Assembly (NCBI GenBank): GCA_022769845.1
Contig: JALEIO010000172.1
Span: forward strand, 1-13,603
Reading direction: 5' to 3'
Source of the DNA: Oscillospiraceae bacterium
GTDB lineage: Bacteria > Bacillota > Clostridia > UMGS1810
DNA length: 13,603 nucleotides
The position numbers and the translations under genes are program-made. Under the pieces are notes generated by a model that saw only the letters and a list, made by a program, of their open reading frames with translations, was not told the DNA's origin and did no database searches. Shown here one piece after another: positions 1 through 7,353 of the stretch; position 1 is the stretch's first letter, and the number at the start of each line of letters is the position of its first letter.

Positions 1-576
1 TACCGAAAAAAGCTTTTGAAAATTGCCGAGGAAAAAGGAAACGAATTTCTGCACTCTATGCTTGAAAAAATTGACGGCGAGAGCGCTGTTAAAATTCATC
101 CCAACAATGTAAAAAGAGTTATCCGCGCGCTTGAAATTTATCACGTTACGGGCAGAACCAAAACCGAGAGCGACAAGGTCGCTATTGAGAATAAAAGCGG
201 TATAGACTGCGTTAAAATAGGGCTTTATTTAAGAAGCGAAATTCTTTACGAGCGAATAAACGCTCGTGTTGACAATATGCTTGCAAACGGGCTTGTTGCA
301 GAGGTTGAGCGCATTTTAAAAAGCGAAAAAGGGTTTTCCAAAACCTCCTCTCAAGCAATAGGTTACCGAGAAATTATAGATTATTTGGAAGGAAAAGTAA
401 GCCTTGACGAGGCACGCGAACTTTTAAAGCGCAACTCAAGGCGGTATGCAAAACGCCAGTACACTTGGTTTATGCGTGATAAAAACACACGCTGGATTGA
501 TGTTGAAAATAAAGGTTATGAGCAAATTGCAGATATATGCAAGTATATTATAGATAAAAAGGAGCGAAATGTATGA
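1..576 (+). CDS. miaA: tRNA dimethylallyltransferase MiaA, C-terminal part (5' end outside window)
   Basis: MiaA transfers a dimethylallyl group from DMAPP to N6 of A37 in tRNAs that read UNN codons (the i6A37 modification), in the cytoplasm. The reading frame is open from base 1, so the gene begins upstream; 191 residues remain of a family usually near 310. The N-terminal P-loop is therefore missing. Visible family signatures are HPNNVKRVIRALEI, RINARVDNMLANGLVAEVE, SQAIGYREI and the basic block RNSRRYAKRQYTWF near the C-terminus, which is typical of MiaA tRNA recognition. A TTG at 16 is in frame but is internal, because the protein upstream of it (YRKKL) already matches the family. The stop TGA at 574-576 overlaps the hfq start in an ATGA. 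miaA next to hfq is a widespread arrangement. Identity is confident; truncation is due only to the window edge. Confidence 0.95.
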   Translation, partial: YRKKLLKIAEEKGNEFLHSMLEKIDGESAVKIHPNNVKRVIRALEIYHVTGRTKTESDKVAIENKSGIDCVKIGLYLRSEILYERINARVDNMLANGLVAEVERILKSEKGFSKTSSQAIGYREIIDYLEGKVSLDEARELLKRNSRRYAKRQYTWFMRDKNTRWIDVENKGYEQIADICKYIIDKKERNV

Positions 577-803
577 AACAGGTGAATTTTCAGGAAGTAT
601 TCTTAAACGCTGTAAGAAAAGAAAAGGTGGATGTTACGGTTTATCTTACAAACGGCTTTCAGTTTAACGGTCAGGTGCGAAGCTTTGACAATTTTACAAT
701 TATGTTAGAGGTTAACGGCAAGGAGCAGCTTGTTTTCAAACACGCGGTTTCTACCATTATTCCAAGGCGTGCGGTTGACTTTTCAAAGTATGAAAATCAA
801 TAA
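573..803 (+). CDS. hfq: RNA chaperone Hfq
   Basis: Hfq forms a homohexameric Sm-like ring that binds A-rich and U-rich RNA and helps sRNA-mRNA pairing. The 76-residue product is of normal size for a Bacillota Hfq with a short C-terminal tail. The Sm1 region is around residues 23-46 (NGFQFNGQVRSFDNFTIMLE). The Sm2 signature FKHAVSTIIP is at 55-64, where K56 and H57 match the E. coli YKH proximal-face motif with Phe for Tyr. Q7 and F41 match the E. coli uridine-binding Gln and Phe. The rim is RKEK at 15-18, so partly basic. The ATG at 573 overlaps the miaA stop, and an AAGGAG at 559-564 lies 8 nt upstream inside miaA, so both coupling and independent initiation are possible. Followed 20 nt later by an HlyD-like gene. 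Very likely correct. Confidence 0.97.
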   Translation: MKQVNFQEVFLNAVRKEKVDVTVYLTNGFQFNGQVRSFDNFTIMLEVNGKEQLVFKHAVSTIIPRRAVDFSKYENQ

Positions 804-808
804 ATTTT

Positions 809-816
809 GGCGGTGA
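809..816 (+). promoter_or_regulatory. Ribosome binding site deciding a TTG start
   Basis: GGCGGTGA matches the GG-GGTGA part of the anti-Shine-Dalgarno complement and lies 7 nt before TTG 824. There is no in-frame ATG near it, so this site supports the TTG start of the HlyD-like gene. Confidence 0.6.
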
Positions 817-823
817 CGCAAGG

Positions 824-2038
824 TTGAAAAAGAATTTTAAAAGGCTTTTGATAATTTGCGCGGCTGCGGCAATTTTTATTTCCGCGTATTTTATATTTAA
901 TCCTCCGTCCGATAAGGAAATGGTATTTTCGGGAAGCCTTGAAAATACTACAAAGCATATGGGCATTATTATCCGCAATGAAAAAAAGGTGGAAACAAAT
1001 CTTTCGGGGACAATTTCTGCCAAGGTTGCGGACGGTACGCTTGTGCCTTCGGGCAAGCTTATTGCGGCGGTGATTAACGAAAACGCCGATAAAAATGTGC
1101 AGTCGGAGCTTGCAAAAATAAATAAACGAATAGATGAAATAGAAAGTGCAAAAAAGGTGAGCGACAACTTTACCGATGATATTTACAAGCTGGACAGCAA
1201 AATTTCCGAGAAGGTGTCAAGCCTTATTTACTATACAAATATAGGCGACGCCAAAAAATGCTCCGAAACAAAGGCGGAAATAACCGCACTCTATGACAAA
1301 AAAAACAAGGTAGGGGGAGAAGGTGCGGCGGTTAAAAATGATTTGGAAAGCTTAAATAATCAGAAAAAAGAGCTTGAAGCCCGGCTTGCCGAATACGAGC
1401 AGAATGTTTATGCGCCCGAGCCCGGTGTGTTTATATCGCATACAGACGGTTATGAGGATATTTTAAGTATAGACAATGTGAAAAACTTAAAATATTCCGA
1501 TTTTAAAAATATATCCGATTCGCTTAAAAAGAAAGAGGAAAAGAACGAAGCGGACAAAAACGAAATTAAGCTTATTGATAACTATATGTGGTGCGTTGCC
1601 GTTGCCGCAGACAATGAAAGATGTGCTGATTTTGAAATCGGCGAGGAAGTTTTTATTCGAATAAATGATGACAGCAAAAACATAAAAGGAAATGTTATGT
1701 CAATTTCGGACGACAAGGGCGCAAAAGGAGTTATTGTTATAAGCACCACCGCATATGATGCAAATTCGTATATGCAGCGTTCGGTTGACGTTGAGCTTAT
1801 TAAAAATATTTATTCGGGGCTTAAGGTTCCTGTGAGTGCGCTTATCAAAAAGGACGGCAAGGACGGCGTTTATGCCGTGTCGGACAATGCGGCGAAGTTT
1901 AAGACGGTCGAAATTGTTTACAAAGGCGAAAAATATGCGATTGTAAAAGAAAACAATGCCGACGCGAACTCGCTTTTGCTCTATGACGAGGTTTTGACCT
2001 CGCCCGACAAGGTTTATAACGGAAAAATTTTAAAATAG
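824..2038 (+). CDS. Membrane-anchored HlyD/membrane-fusion-like protein, no transporter partner
   Basis: 404 residues with the architecture of HlyD-type periplasmic adaptor proteins. An N-terminal basic stretch and one membrane helix occupy about residues 8-25, followed by an extracytoplasmic body. A first lipoyl/barrel-sandwich half is at about 47-84 (SGTISAKVADGTLVPSGKL). A Lys/Glu-rich helical hairpin with heptad-like spacing is at about 92-192. The returning half is at about 195-212 (YAPEPGVFISHTDGYED). A beta-barrel-like part lies at 255-308, and a C-terminal part is at 332-403 (GLKVPVSALIKKDGKDGVY). Such proteins normally bridge an inner-membrane transporter to an outer component, but no ABC, RND or MFS gene is present. 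It starts with TTG, 20 nt after hfq, and ends 13 nt before yggS, so it is co-transcribed. I assign the fold class with fair confidence, but not a function; a role at the envelope or septum is only inferred from its neighbours. Confidence 0.75.
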   Translation: MKKNFKRLLIICAAAAIFISAYFIFNPPSDKEMVFSGSLENTTKHMGIIIRNEKKVETNLSGTISAKVADGTLVPSGKLIAAVINENADKNVQSELAKINKRIDEIESAKKVSDNFTDDIYKLDSKISEKVSSLIYYTNIGDAKKCSETKAEITALYDKKNKVGGEGAAVKNDLESLNNQKKELEARLAEYEQNVYAPEPGVFISHTDGYEDILSIDNVKNLKYSDFKNISDSLKKKEEKNEADKNEIKLIDNYMWCVAVAADNERCADFEIGEEVFIRINDDSKNIKGNVMSISDDKGAKGVIVISTTAYDANSYMQRSVDVELIKNIYSGLKVPVSALIKKDGKDGVYAVSDNAAKFKTVEIVYKGEKYAIVKENNADANSLLLYDEVLTSPDKVYNGKILK

Positions 2039-2051
2039 GAGCTGACGGATT

Positions 2052-2729
2052 TTGAGCATAGCGGAAAATATAGAAAAGGTAAGAAATGATATAAAAGAGG
2101 CGTGCGTGAGGTCGGGCAGAAATTATGACGACATCACAATTCTCGGCGTTACAAAAACGGTGGGAGCAGATGATATTATGTGCGCCGTAAATGAAGGAAT
2201 TTGCGACCTCGGCGAAAACAGAGTTCAGGAATTTATGGACAAATACGGAAAAATTCCGAATGTTAAATGGCATATAATAGGCCATTTGCAAACCAACAAG
2301 GTAAAATACATAATAGGCAAAACAAAGCTTATTCATTCTGTGGACTCCTTAAAGCTTGCCGAGGAGATTGAAAAGCTTTCAAAAAAAGCGAATGTCACAA
2401 CCGATATTTTGATTGAGGTAAATATTTCGGGCGAGGAAACAAAGAGCGGTATAAGCAAGGAAGAAATTTTGCCGCTTCTTGAAAAACTGGACGAATTTTC
2501 GTTTGTCAAGGTAAAAGGTTTTATGACAATGGCGCCAAAATTTGCCTCCGAGGACGAAATTCGACAAATTTTTAGAAATTTGTATAAAATTTTTGTTGAC
2601 ATATCGCGAAAAAAATATAATAATATTAGTATGGAATATTTGTCGATGGGAATGAGCTCCGATTATGTCATTGCTGTCGAGGAAGGTGCGAACATCGTAA
2701 GAATCGGCTCGAAGATTTTTAAACAATAG
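2052..2729 (+). CDS. yggS: YggS/YlmE-family pyridoxal phosphate homeostasis protein
   Basis: Cytosolic single-domain PLP-binding protein of the alanine-racemase-like TIM-barrel fold. It is thought to buffer or deliver PLP and affects amino-acid balance; it has no confirmed catalytic activity. The 225-residue length is typical. Motifs in order: ILGVTKTV with the PLP lysine at K35; GENRVQEF; WHIIGHLQTNKVKYI; IEVNISGEETKSG; GFMTMAP; GMSSDYVIAVEEGANIVRIGSKIF at the C-terminus, which holds the phosphate-binding region. The start is TTG 2052, preceded by AGGAG at 2037-2041 (10-nt spacing) that overlaps the upstream stop codon. In many Gram-positive bacteria the homologue ylmE lies just before sepF, as here. 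Identification is confident; the symbol follows the E. coli name (ylmE in Bacillus). Confidence 0.95.
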   Translation: MSIAENIEKVRNDIKEACVRSGRNYDDITILGVTKTVGADDIMCAVNEGICDLGENRVQEFMDKYGKIPNVKWHIIGHLQTNKVKYIIGKTKLIHSVDSLKLAEEIEKLSKKANVTTDILIEVNISGEETKSGISKEEILPLLEKLDEFSFVKVKGFMTMAPKFASEDEIRQIFRNLYKIFVDISRKKYNNISMEYLSMGMSSDYVIAVEEGANIVRIGSKIFKQ

Positions 2730-2758
2730 ATGGTTATTTTGAAAATTTAAAGTGAAAT

Positions 2759-2763
2759 GGGGA
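2759..2763 (+). promoter_or_regulatory. Ribosome binding site favouring the second sepF ATG
   Basis: GGGGA lies 8 nt before ATG 2772. The earlier in-frame ATG at 2757 overlaps this site and has only a weak AAAGTGA before it. This argues that translation begins at 2772. Confidence 0.5.
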
Positions 2764-2771
2764 TTATTGTT

Positions 2772-3209
2772 ATGGCAAACTTTATGGACAAGGTTACTAA
2801 CTTTTTGGGACTTGGCGGTGAGGACGGCGACGATGGCATTGAAGCGGTTATGCCTGAAGAAAGAGAGGAGCAAAGACCATCGTTTACTCCTTCTAGAAAA
2901 AATAAGGTAGTTAACATTCATACCACCACACAGCTTAAGGTTGTTATTATTCAGCCTACCGCTTATTCGGACGCACAGGAAATTGCCGACCATTTAAAAT
3001 CCAAAAAGCCTGTTGTGGTTAACCTTGAAAAGCTTGAAAAGGACGTTGCGGTTAAAATTGTAAACTTTTTAAGCGGTGCGGTTTACGCGCTGGACGGCAG
3101 TATGCAGAAGGTTTCGAACGGAATATTGCTGCTTGCACCGTATAATGTCGGCATTATGGGCGACTTTGGTGAGGAGCTTAAAATGCACGGTCTTTTTGAC
3201 GCCGAATAA
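2772..3209 (+). CDS. sepF: Cell division protein SepF
   Basis: SepF polymerises into arcs at the septum, binds the FtsZ C-terminal tail and anchors the Z-ring to the membrane. From ATG 2772 the product is 145 residues. The N-terminus MANFMDKVTNFLGL can form the amphipathic membrane-binding helix known for the family. An acidic, flexible linker follows at about 15-45. The conserved SepF core runs from about 48 to 128 (VVNIHTTTQLKVVIIQP, EIADHLKSKKPVVVNLE, IVNFLSGAVYALDGSMQKV), including the turn glycine G109 in ALDGS. ATG 2757 would add five residues, but starting with MANF matches the family better and has the better ribosome binding site. The stop overlaps the ylmH start by one base. The context with ylmH and divIVA is the classic division cluster, but ylmG, often found between sepF and ylmH, is absent. 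Confidence 0.95.
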   Translation: MANFMDKVTNFLGLGGEDGDDGIEAVMPEEREEQRPSFTPSRKNKVVNIHTTTQLKVVIIQPTAYSDAQEIADHLKSKKPVVVNLEKLEKDVAVKIVNFLSGAVYALDGSMQKVSNGILLLAPYNVGIMGDFGEELKMHGLFDAE

Positions 3210-3979
3210 TGGACAAGCTTAAATTTTTGTCGGGTATAGACGAAATTGACAGAAAAATTTTGTTTTCGCTTATTTTTGACAGAATTAAAAAAAGCGAGTT
3301 TTCGCATATTGCCGCCTTTACGCCGTTTTTAACGCCTGCGGACGCAATTTTGCTTGAAAAAAAGCTTAACGCGGCGCACTTTGAAGATTATTCGTCATAT
3401 GGCGGATTTGAAGGGGCGGAGCGAAAAATTTTTGCGTTCGGCGGTTGTGAAAAAAATGATTTTCCGATTGATAAACTTAAAATTTATACCCGTGACGAAA
3501 GTGTTTTTTCTCATCGGGATTATCTCGGCGCCGCGCTTTCTTTGGGAATTAAGCGCGAGAAATTGGGGGATATTATTATTTTAGAAAATGCAGCTTTTAT
3601 GTTTGTGTCAAGTGATATTTCCGAATTTTTAACGCTCAATCTTGAAAAAATTGCGCATTGTTTTGTAAAATGCGAAATTTGTTATGACGATTTCGATTTT
3701 GACAACGCAAAAAAGTTTGATGAGGAGATAAAAACCGTAACATCACTGCGGCTTGACTGCGTTGTCAGCGCGTTCTGTTCAAAATCAAGAGCGGTTTCGG
3801 ACAGTCTTATCACAGACGGCAGAGTTTTTCTTAATTACGAATGTGTAAAAAATTTGTCAAAACAGGTTTCAAACAATGATATTCTTACGGTCAGGGGAGT
3901 TGGAAAAGGCGTCATTCTTACCGATTTTCCACTTACCAAAAAAAATAAACACCGTATTTGTATTAAATATTATGTATGA
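3209..3979 (+). CDS. ylmH: YlmH-family S4-domain RNA-binding protein
   Basis: 256 residues, matching the usual length of about 257. The N-terminal YlmH domain carries SSYGGFEGAERKIFAF at 62-77 and SHRDYLGAALSLGIKREKLGD at 101-121. These blocks are characteristic of the family. A C-terminal S4 domain lies at about 178-236 (RLDCVVSAFCSKSR, LITDGRVFLNYECV, VSNNDILTVRGVGKGVI), predicted to bind structured RNA. The family is encoded in Gram-positive division clusters, and Bacillus YlmH has been linked to stalled 50S ribosome complexes, so a translation-quality role is plausible rather than a direct division role. The ATG shares one base with the sepF stop (TAATG). No clear Shine-Dalgarno sequence precedes it, which suggests translation by re-initiation after sepF. 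The last bases overlap the ribosome binding site of divIVA. Confidence 0.93.
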   Translation: MDKLKFLSGIDEIDRKILFSLIFDRIKKSEFSHIAAFTPFLTPADAILLEKKLNAAHFEDYSSYGGFEGAERKIFAFGGCEKNDFPIDKLKIYTRDESVFSHRDYLGAALSLGIKREKLGDIIILENAAFMFVSSDISEFLTLNLEKIAHCFVKCEICYDDFDFDNAKKFDEEIKTVTSLRLDCVVSAFCSKSRAVSDSLITDGRVFLNYECVKNLSKQVSNNDILTVRGVGKGVILTDFPLTKKNKHRICIKYYV

Positions 3980-3990
3980 GGTGATTTAAA

Positions 3991-4467
3991 GTGCTTTCTC
4001 CGCTTGATATTGAGAGTAAAAAATTTATTAAATCCGCTGTCGGTGGCTACAACAGGGCAGATGTTGACAAGTTTATGGAGCTTGTTTTAGCCGATTATGA
4101 AAAGCTTTACCGTGAAAATATTGCCCTAAAGGACAAGACAAACACGCTCTCGGACGCGGTTGACCATTATAAATCGATGGAGGATACAATGCAGAGCACT
4201 CTTCTTGTTGCACAGAGCGCAAGCGAGGAGGTAAGAAACAATGCAGCCGAAAAGGCGCGTCTTATTGTGGAGGAGGCAAACGGCAAGGCAGCTGATATTA
4301 TCAAAAACGCCAATGCCGAAATGGAAAAATCCGCTCAAAAAAACGAACAGCTAAAGCGCGATTACATATTGTTTAAATCCCGCGTTATTGCGGAATTTGA
4401 AACATATCTTAAAACCATTAAATCAAATTTGCCCAATGAGGCGGATAATAATGAAAACACAAATTAG
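3991..4467 (+). CDS. divIVA: DivIVA-family polar/septal coiled-coil protein
   Basis: DivIVA proteins bind negatively curved membrane at poles and septa and recruit division, sporulation or wall-synthesis partners. The 158-residue product has the conserved N-terminal lipid-binding domain (SPLDIESKKFIKS, GGYNRADVDKF at 18-28). It continues as a long predicted coiled coil rich in Glu, Lys and Ala from about 30 to 145. The tail is polar and Asn-rich. The start is GTG 3991, supported by GAGGTGAT at 3978-3985 (5-nt spacing) overlapping the ylmH stop; there is no competing ATG. The tip of the N-terminal domain reads SAVGGY where Bacillus DivIVA has SFRGY, so the membrane-inserting Phe and Arg are not present in the same form. 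It lies 11 nt after ylmH and 59 nt before ileS. Family assignment is firm; partners cannot be told. Confidence 0.93.
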   Translation: MLSPLDIESKKFIKSAVGGYNRADVDKFMELVLADYEKLYRENIALKDKTNTLSDAVDHYKSMEDTMQSTLLVAQSASEEVRNNAAEKARLIVEEANGKAADIIKNANAEMEKSAQKNEQLKRDYILFKSRVIAEFETYLKTIKSNLPNEADNNENTN

Positions 4468-4526
4468 TTTTTAATTTTTTATATACATTTTTGTTTTGCA
4501 GTTTTTTAAAAGGAGTTGTTTAATAA

Positions 4527-7313
4527 GTGGAAGAATTTGATTACAGCAAAACCCTTAATCTTCCCAAAACTGATTTTTCTATGAGGGCAAACCTTCCTCA
4601 AAAGGAGCCTGAAATGGTAAAGCAGTGGGATGAAGAAGGACTTTACGAGCAGTTGATGGAAGAAAACAAGGGTAAGACAGAGTTCACCCTTCACGACGGA
4701 CCTCCGTTTGCAAACGGTGATATTCATTTGGGTCACAGCTTAAATAAAATTTTAAAAGATATTATTTTGCGTTTTAAAAATATGGATGGCTACCGTGCAC
4801 AGTATATTCCCGGTTGGGATACTCACGGTCTGCCGATTGAAGTTCAGGCTATAAAAAAGCTTAAAATTAAAAAAGACGAGGTTTCTACAAGCGAATTTCG
4901 CAAAATCTGCGAGGATTTCGCTATGAAATATATCAACAATCAAGCCGAACAGTTCAAGCGTCTAGGGGTTTTGGGCGATTATAAGCACCCGTATTATACC
5001 CTTCAGCCGCAGTTTGAAGGCAGACAGATTGAAGTTTTCGGCAAAATGGCAAATTCCGGCGTTATCTACAAGGGTATGAAGCCTGTTTACTGGTGCCCCG
5101 ACTGCGAAACTGCGCTTGCCGAGGCGGAAATTGAATATGCCGAGGATAAGACAAATTCAATTTATGTTCGTTTCAGAGTAAACGATGACAATGGCGTTTT
5201 TAAAGGCTTTGACAAGGACAAAATTTTCTTTGTTATATGGACAACCACAACCTGGACGCTTCCGGGCAACGTTGCAATTTGCTTAAATCCTGATTTTATC
5301 TATGCTTTATTGGATGTTGGCGGCGAATATTATGTTGTTGCAAAAGACCTTGTTGACACCTTCTGTAAGGCTGCAAATATTGAAAATTACAAAATTGCCG
5401 CAGAATTTGACGGTAAGGATTTGGAATACATCACCTGCAAGCATCCGTTTATCGACAGAGATTCTTTGGTAATTCTCGGCGACCACGTTACTCTTGACGC
5501 AGGTACAGGCTGCGTTCACACCGCTCCCGGTCATGGTGCGGAGGACTTTGTGGCTTGTCAGAATTACGATTTGCCAATTATCGTTCCTGTTGATTCCAAG
5601 GGCGTTTTGACCGAGGAAGCAGGCAAATTTGCAGGAATGTACTACGAAAAATCCAACGCGGCGATTATAGAAGAATTAAAAAGCACAAATTCGCTTGTTG
5701 CCATTGAGCCGATTATTCACCAATATCCTCATTGCTGGAGATGCTCTTCTCCGATTGTTTTCAGAGCAACCGAGCAGTGGTTTGCGTCTGTTGACAAGTT
5801 TAAAAAAGCCGCTGTTGAGGCAATTAAAGAGGTTGACTGGCTGCCTAAATGGGGTGAGGAACGAATTACAAAAATGGTTGAGGACAGAAGCGACTGGTGT
5901 ATTTCGCGTCAGAGAAAATGGGGTGTGCCTATTCCGATTTTCTACTGTGAAGAATGTGGTCACGAGCTTATAAACGAAGAAACCATTAAAATTGTTTCCA
6001 AGCTTTTCTCTGAAAAGGGCTCGGGAATTTGGTATGAAATGGATGCCGCCGACATTCTTCCCAAAGGAACAAAATGCGAAAAATGCGGCTGTGAGCATTT
6101 TACTAAAGAAAAAGATATTATGGACGTTTGGTTTGACTCGGGTTCGAGCCATTATGCCGTTTTGGCAGGCCGTGACAATTTAAGCTGGCCCGCAGACGTT
6201 TATCTTGAGGGAAATGACCAATACCGCGGCTGGTTCCAGTCATCGCTTTTAACCTCTGTTGCGCTCGGCCTTAAAGCGCCGTACAAGAAGGTTATCACGC
6301 ACGGTATGGTGGTTGACGGAAACGGCAAAAAAATGTCAAAATCGCTCGGCAACGGTATTGACCCGCTTGAGGTTGCTAAAAAATACGGTATTGATATTCT
6401 GCGTTTGTGGGTTGTTTCGTCTGATTACAAAACCGATGTCAGAATAAGTGATGATATCTTAAAGCAGCTTTCCGAAAGTTACAGAAAAATCAGAAACACC
6501 GCAAGATATATACTCGGCAACACGGCAGACTTTAACCCTGATACCGATGCTGTTGATTATGAGAATATGATGGAAATTGACCGCTGGGCGCTTTATAAGA
6601 TGAACGCCCTGTGCAAAAAGGCGCTGGAGGCATACAGAAATTATGAATTTCACTCCTTGCAGCACGCTATTCATCATTTCTGCGTTGTTGATATGAGTAA
6701 TTTCTATCTTGATATCATAAAAGACAGGCTTTATACCGAAAAGTCGGACAGTGCGGCAAGAAGAAGCGCACAGACGGCTATGTATAAAATTCTTGATACG
6801 CTTGTAAGGCTGCTTGCGCCTGTGCTTTGCTTTACAACCGAAGAAATCTGGAAAGCTATGCCGCACGCAAAGGCGGACGATAAAAAGCACGTTATGTTTG
6901 CAGGTATGCCCAAGGTAAATGACAAATATGACGATGAAGCGCTTGCAGAAAAATATAATAAGTTTATTGCCATCAAAAATGATGTCAGCAAGGCTTTGGA
7001 AAAAGCGCGCAACGAAAAAATTATCGGTCATTCGCTCAATGCAAAGGTTGAAATAAGCGCCGAGGGTGATTTGTACGCTTTCTTAAAAGAAAATGAGGCT
7101 GACCTTAAAAATATTTTCATCACTTCAGACGCTTGTGTTCACGAGGGCAGCGGCGAGGGTGAAAAAGGCGACGAAACAGGCGCACATATCAAAATTTCGG
7201 TATCGGACGGCGAAAAATGCGAACGATGCTGGATGTATTCCACCACTGTCGGCGAAGACAAAAATCATCCGACTTTGTGCAAACGCTGCGCAGATGTTGT
7301 AAACAGTTTATAA
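4527..7313 (+). CDS. ileS: Isoleucyl-tRNA synthetase
   Basis: Class I synthetase that charges tRNA-Ile, with hydrolytic editing of valine, in the cytoplasm. The 928 residues match the bacterial type with a C-terminal zinc site. Visible elements: GPPFANGDIHLGH with the HIGH-type motif HLGH at 67-70; GWDTHGLPIE; a CP1 editing domain with WTTTTWTLPGN and HTAPGHGAEDF; WFDSGSSHYAVL; the KMSKS motif at 602-606; an anticodon-binding helical domain; and a zinc-binding tail with C898, C901, C918 and C921 (CERCW and CKRC). The start is GTG 4527 with AGGAG at 4511-4515, an 11-nt spacing. ileS directly after divIVA is a common Gram-positive order. The 59-nt upstream gap is far too short for a T-box leader, which often controls ileS in this group, so it may depend on the upstream operon promoter. 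A hairpin terminator follows the stop. Confidence 0.98.
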   Translation: MEEFDYSKTLNLPKTDFSMRANLPQKEPEMVKQWDEEGLYEQLMEENKGKTEFTLHDGPPFANGDIHLGHSLNKILKDIILRFKNMDGYRAQYIPGWDTHGLPIEVQAIKKLKIKKDEVSTSEFRKICEDFAMKYINNQAEQFKRLGVLGDYKHPYYTLQPQFEGRQIEVFGKMANSGVIYKGMKPVYWCPDCETALAEAEIEYAEDKTNSIYVRFRVNDDNGVFKGFDKDKIFFVIWTTTTWTLPGNVAICLNPDFIYALLDVGGEYYVVAKDLVDTFCKAANIENYKIAAEFDGKDLEYITCKHPFIDRDSLVILGDHVTLDAGTGCVHTAPGHGAEDFVACQNYDLPIIVPVDSKGVLTEEAGKFAGMYYEKSNAAIIEELKSTNSLVAIEPIIHQYPHCWRCSSPIVFRATEQWFASVDKFKKAAVEAIKEVDWLPKWGEERITKMVEDRSDWCISRQRKWGVPIPIFYCEECGHELINEETIKIVSKLFSEKGSGIWYEMDAADILPKGTKCEKCGCEHFTKEKDIMDVWFDSGSSHYAVLAGRDNLSWPADVYLEGNDQYRGWFQSSLLTSVALGLKAPYKKVITHGMVVDGNGKKMSKSLGNGIDPLEVAKKYGIDILRLWVVSSDYKTDVRISDDILKQLSESYRKIRNTARYILGNTADFNPDTDAVDYENMMEIDRWALYKMNALCKKALEAYRNYEFHSLQHAIHHFCVVDMSNFYLDIIKDRLYTEKSDSAARRSAQTAMYKILDTLVRLLAPVLCFTTEEIWKAMPHAKADDKKHVMFAGMPKVNDKYDDEALAEKYNKFIAIKNDVSKALEKARNEKIIGHSLNAKVEISAEGDLYAFLKENEADLKNIFITSDACVHEGSGEGEKGDETGAHIKISVSDGEKCERCWMYSTTVGEDKNHPTLCKRCADVVNSL

Positions 7314-7320
7314 AAATAAG

Positions 7321-7353
7321 GAGCTGATTTTTTCAAATCGGCTCTGAATTTTT
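7321..7353 (+). terminator. Intrinsic terminator after ileS
   Basis: GAGCTGATTT (7321-7330) pairs with AAATCGGCTC (7335-7344) as a 10-bp stem with one G-U wobble and a TTTC loop. TGAATTTTT follows as an imperfect T-run. It starts 7 nt after the ileS stop and probably ends the miaA-to-ileS transcript. Confidence 0.75.

Noticed and set aside
16..18. TTG as the start of miaA
   Set aside because: The frame is open to base 1 and the residues before it fit the family; the gene is cut by the window edge.
757..1167. Minus-strand open frame opposite the HlyD-like gene
   Set aside because: Low-complexity shadow of a well-supported gene, with no ribosome binding site or family signature.
2739..2767. 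Internal promoter before sepF (TTGAAA and GATTAT)
   Set aside because: The -10 match is 4 of 6 and lies against the start codon, so the transcript would begin at or after the ribosome binding site.
2757..2771. Earlier ATG for sepF (five extra residues)
   Set aside because: It has only a weak ribosome binding site, and it overlaps the better GGGGA that serves ATG 2772, whose product begins like other SepF proteins.
4468..4526. Internal promoter before ileS (TATACA at 4482-4487)
   Set aside because: Only 4 of 6 to the -10, and no -35 match at 16-18 nt.
5676..7031. Several open frames within ileS on both strands
   Set aside because: All lie inside the continuous, motif-rich ileS frame; they are shadows.
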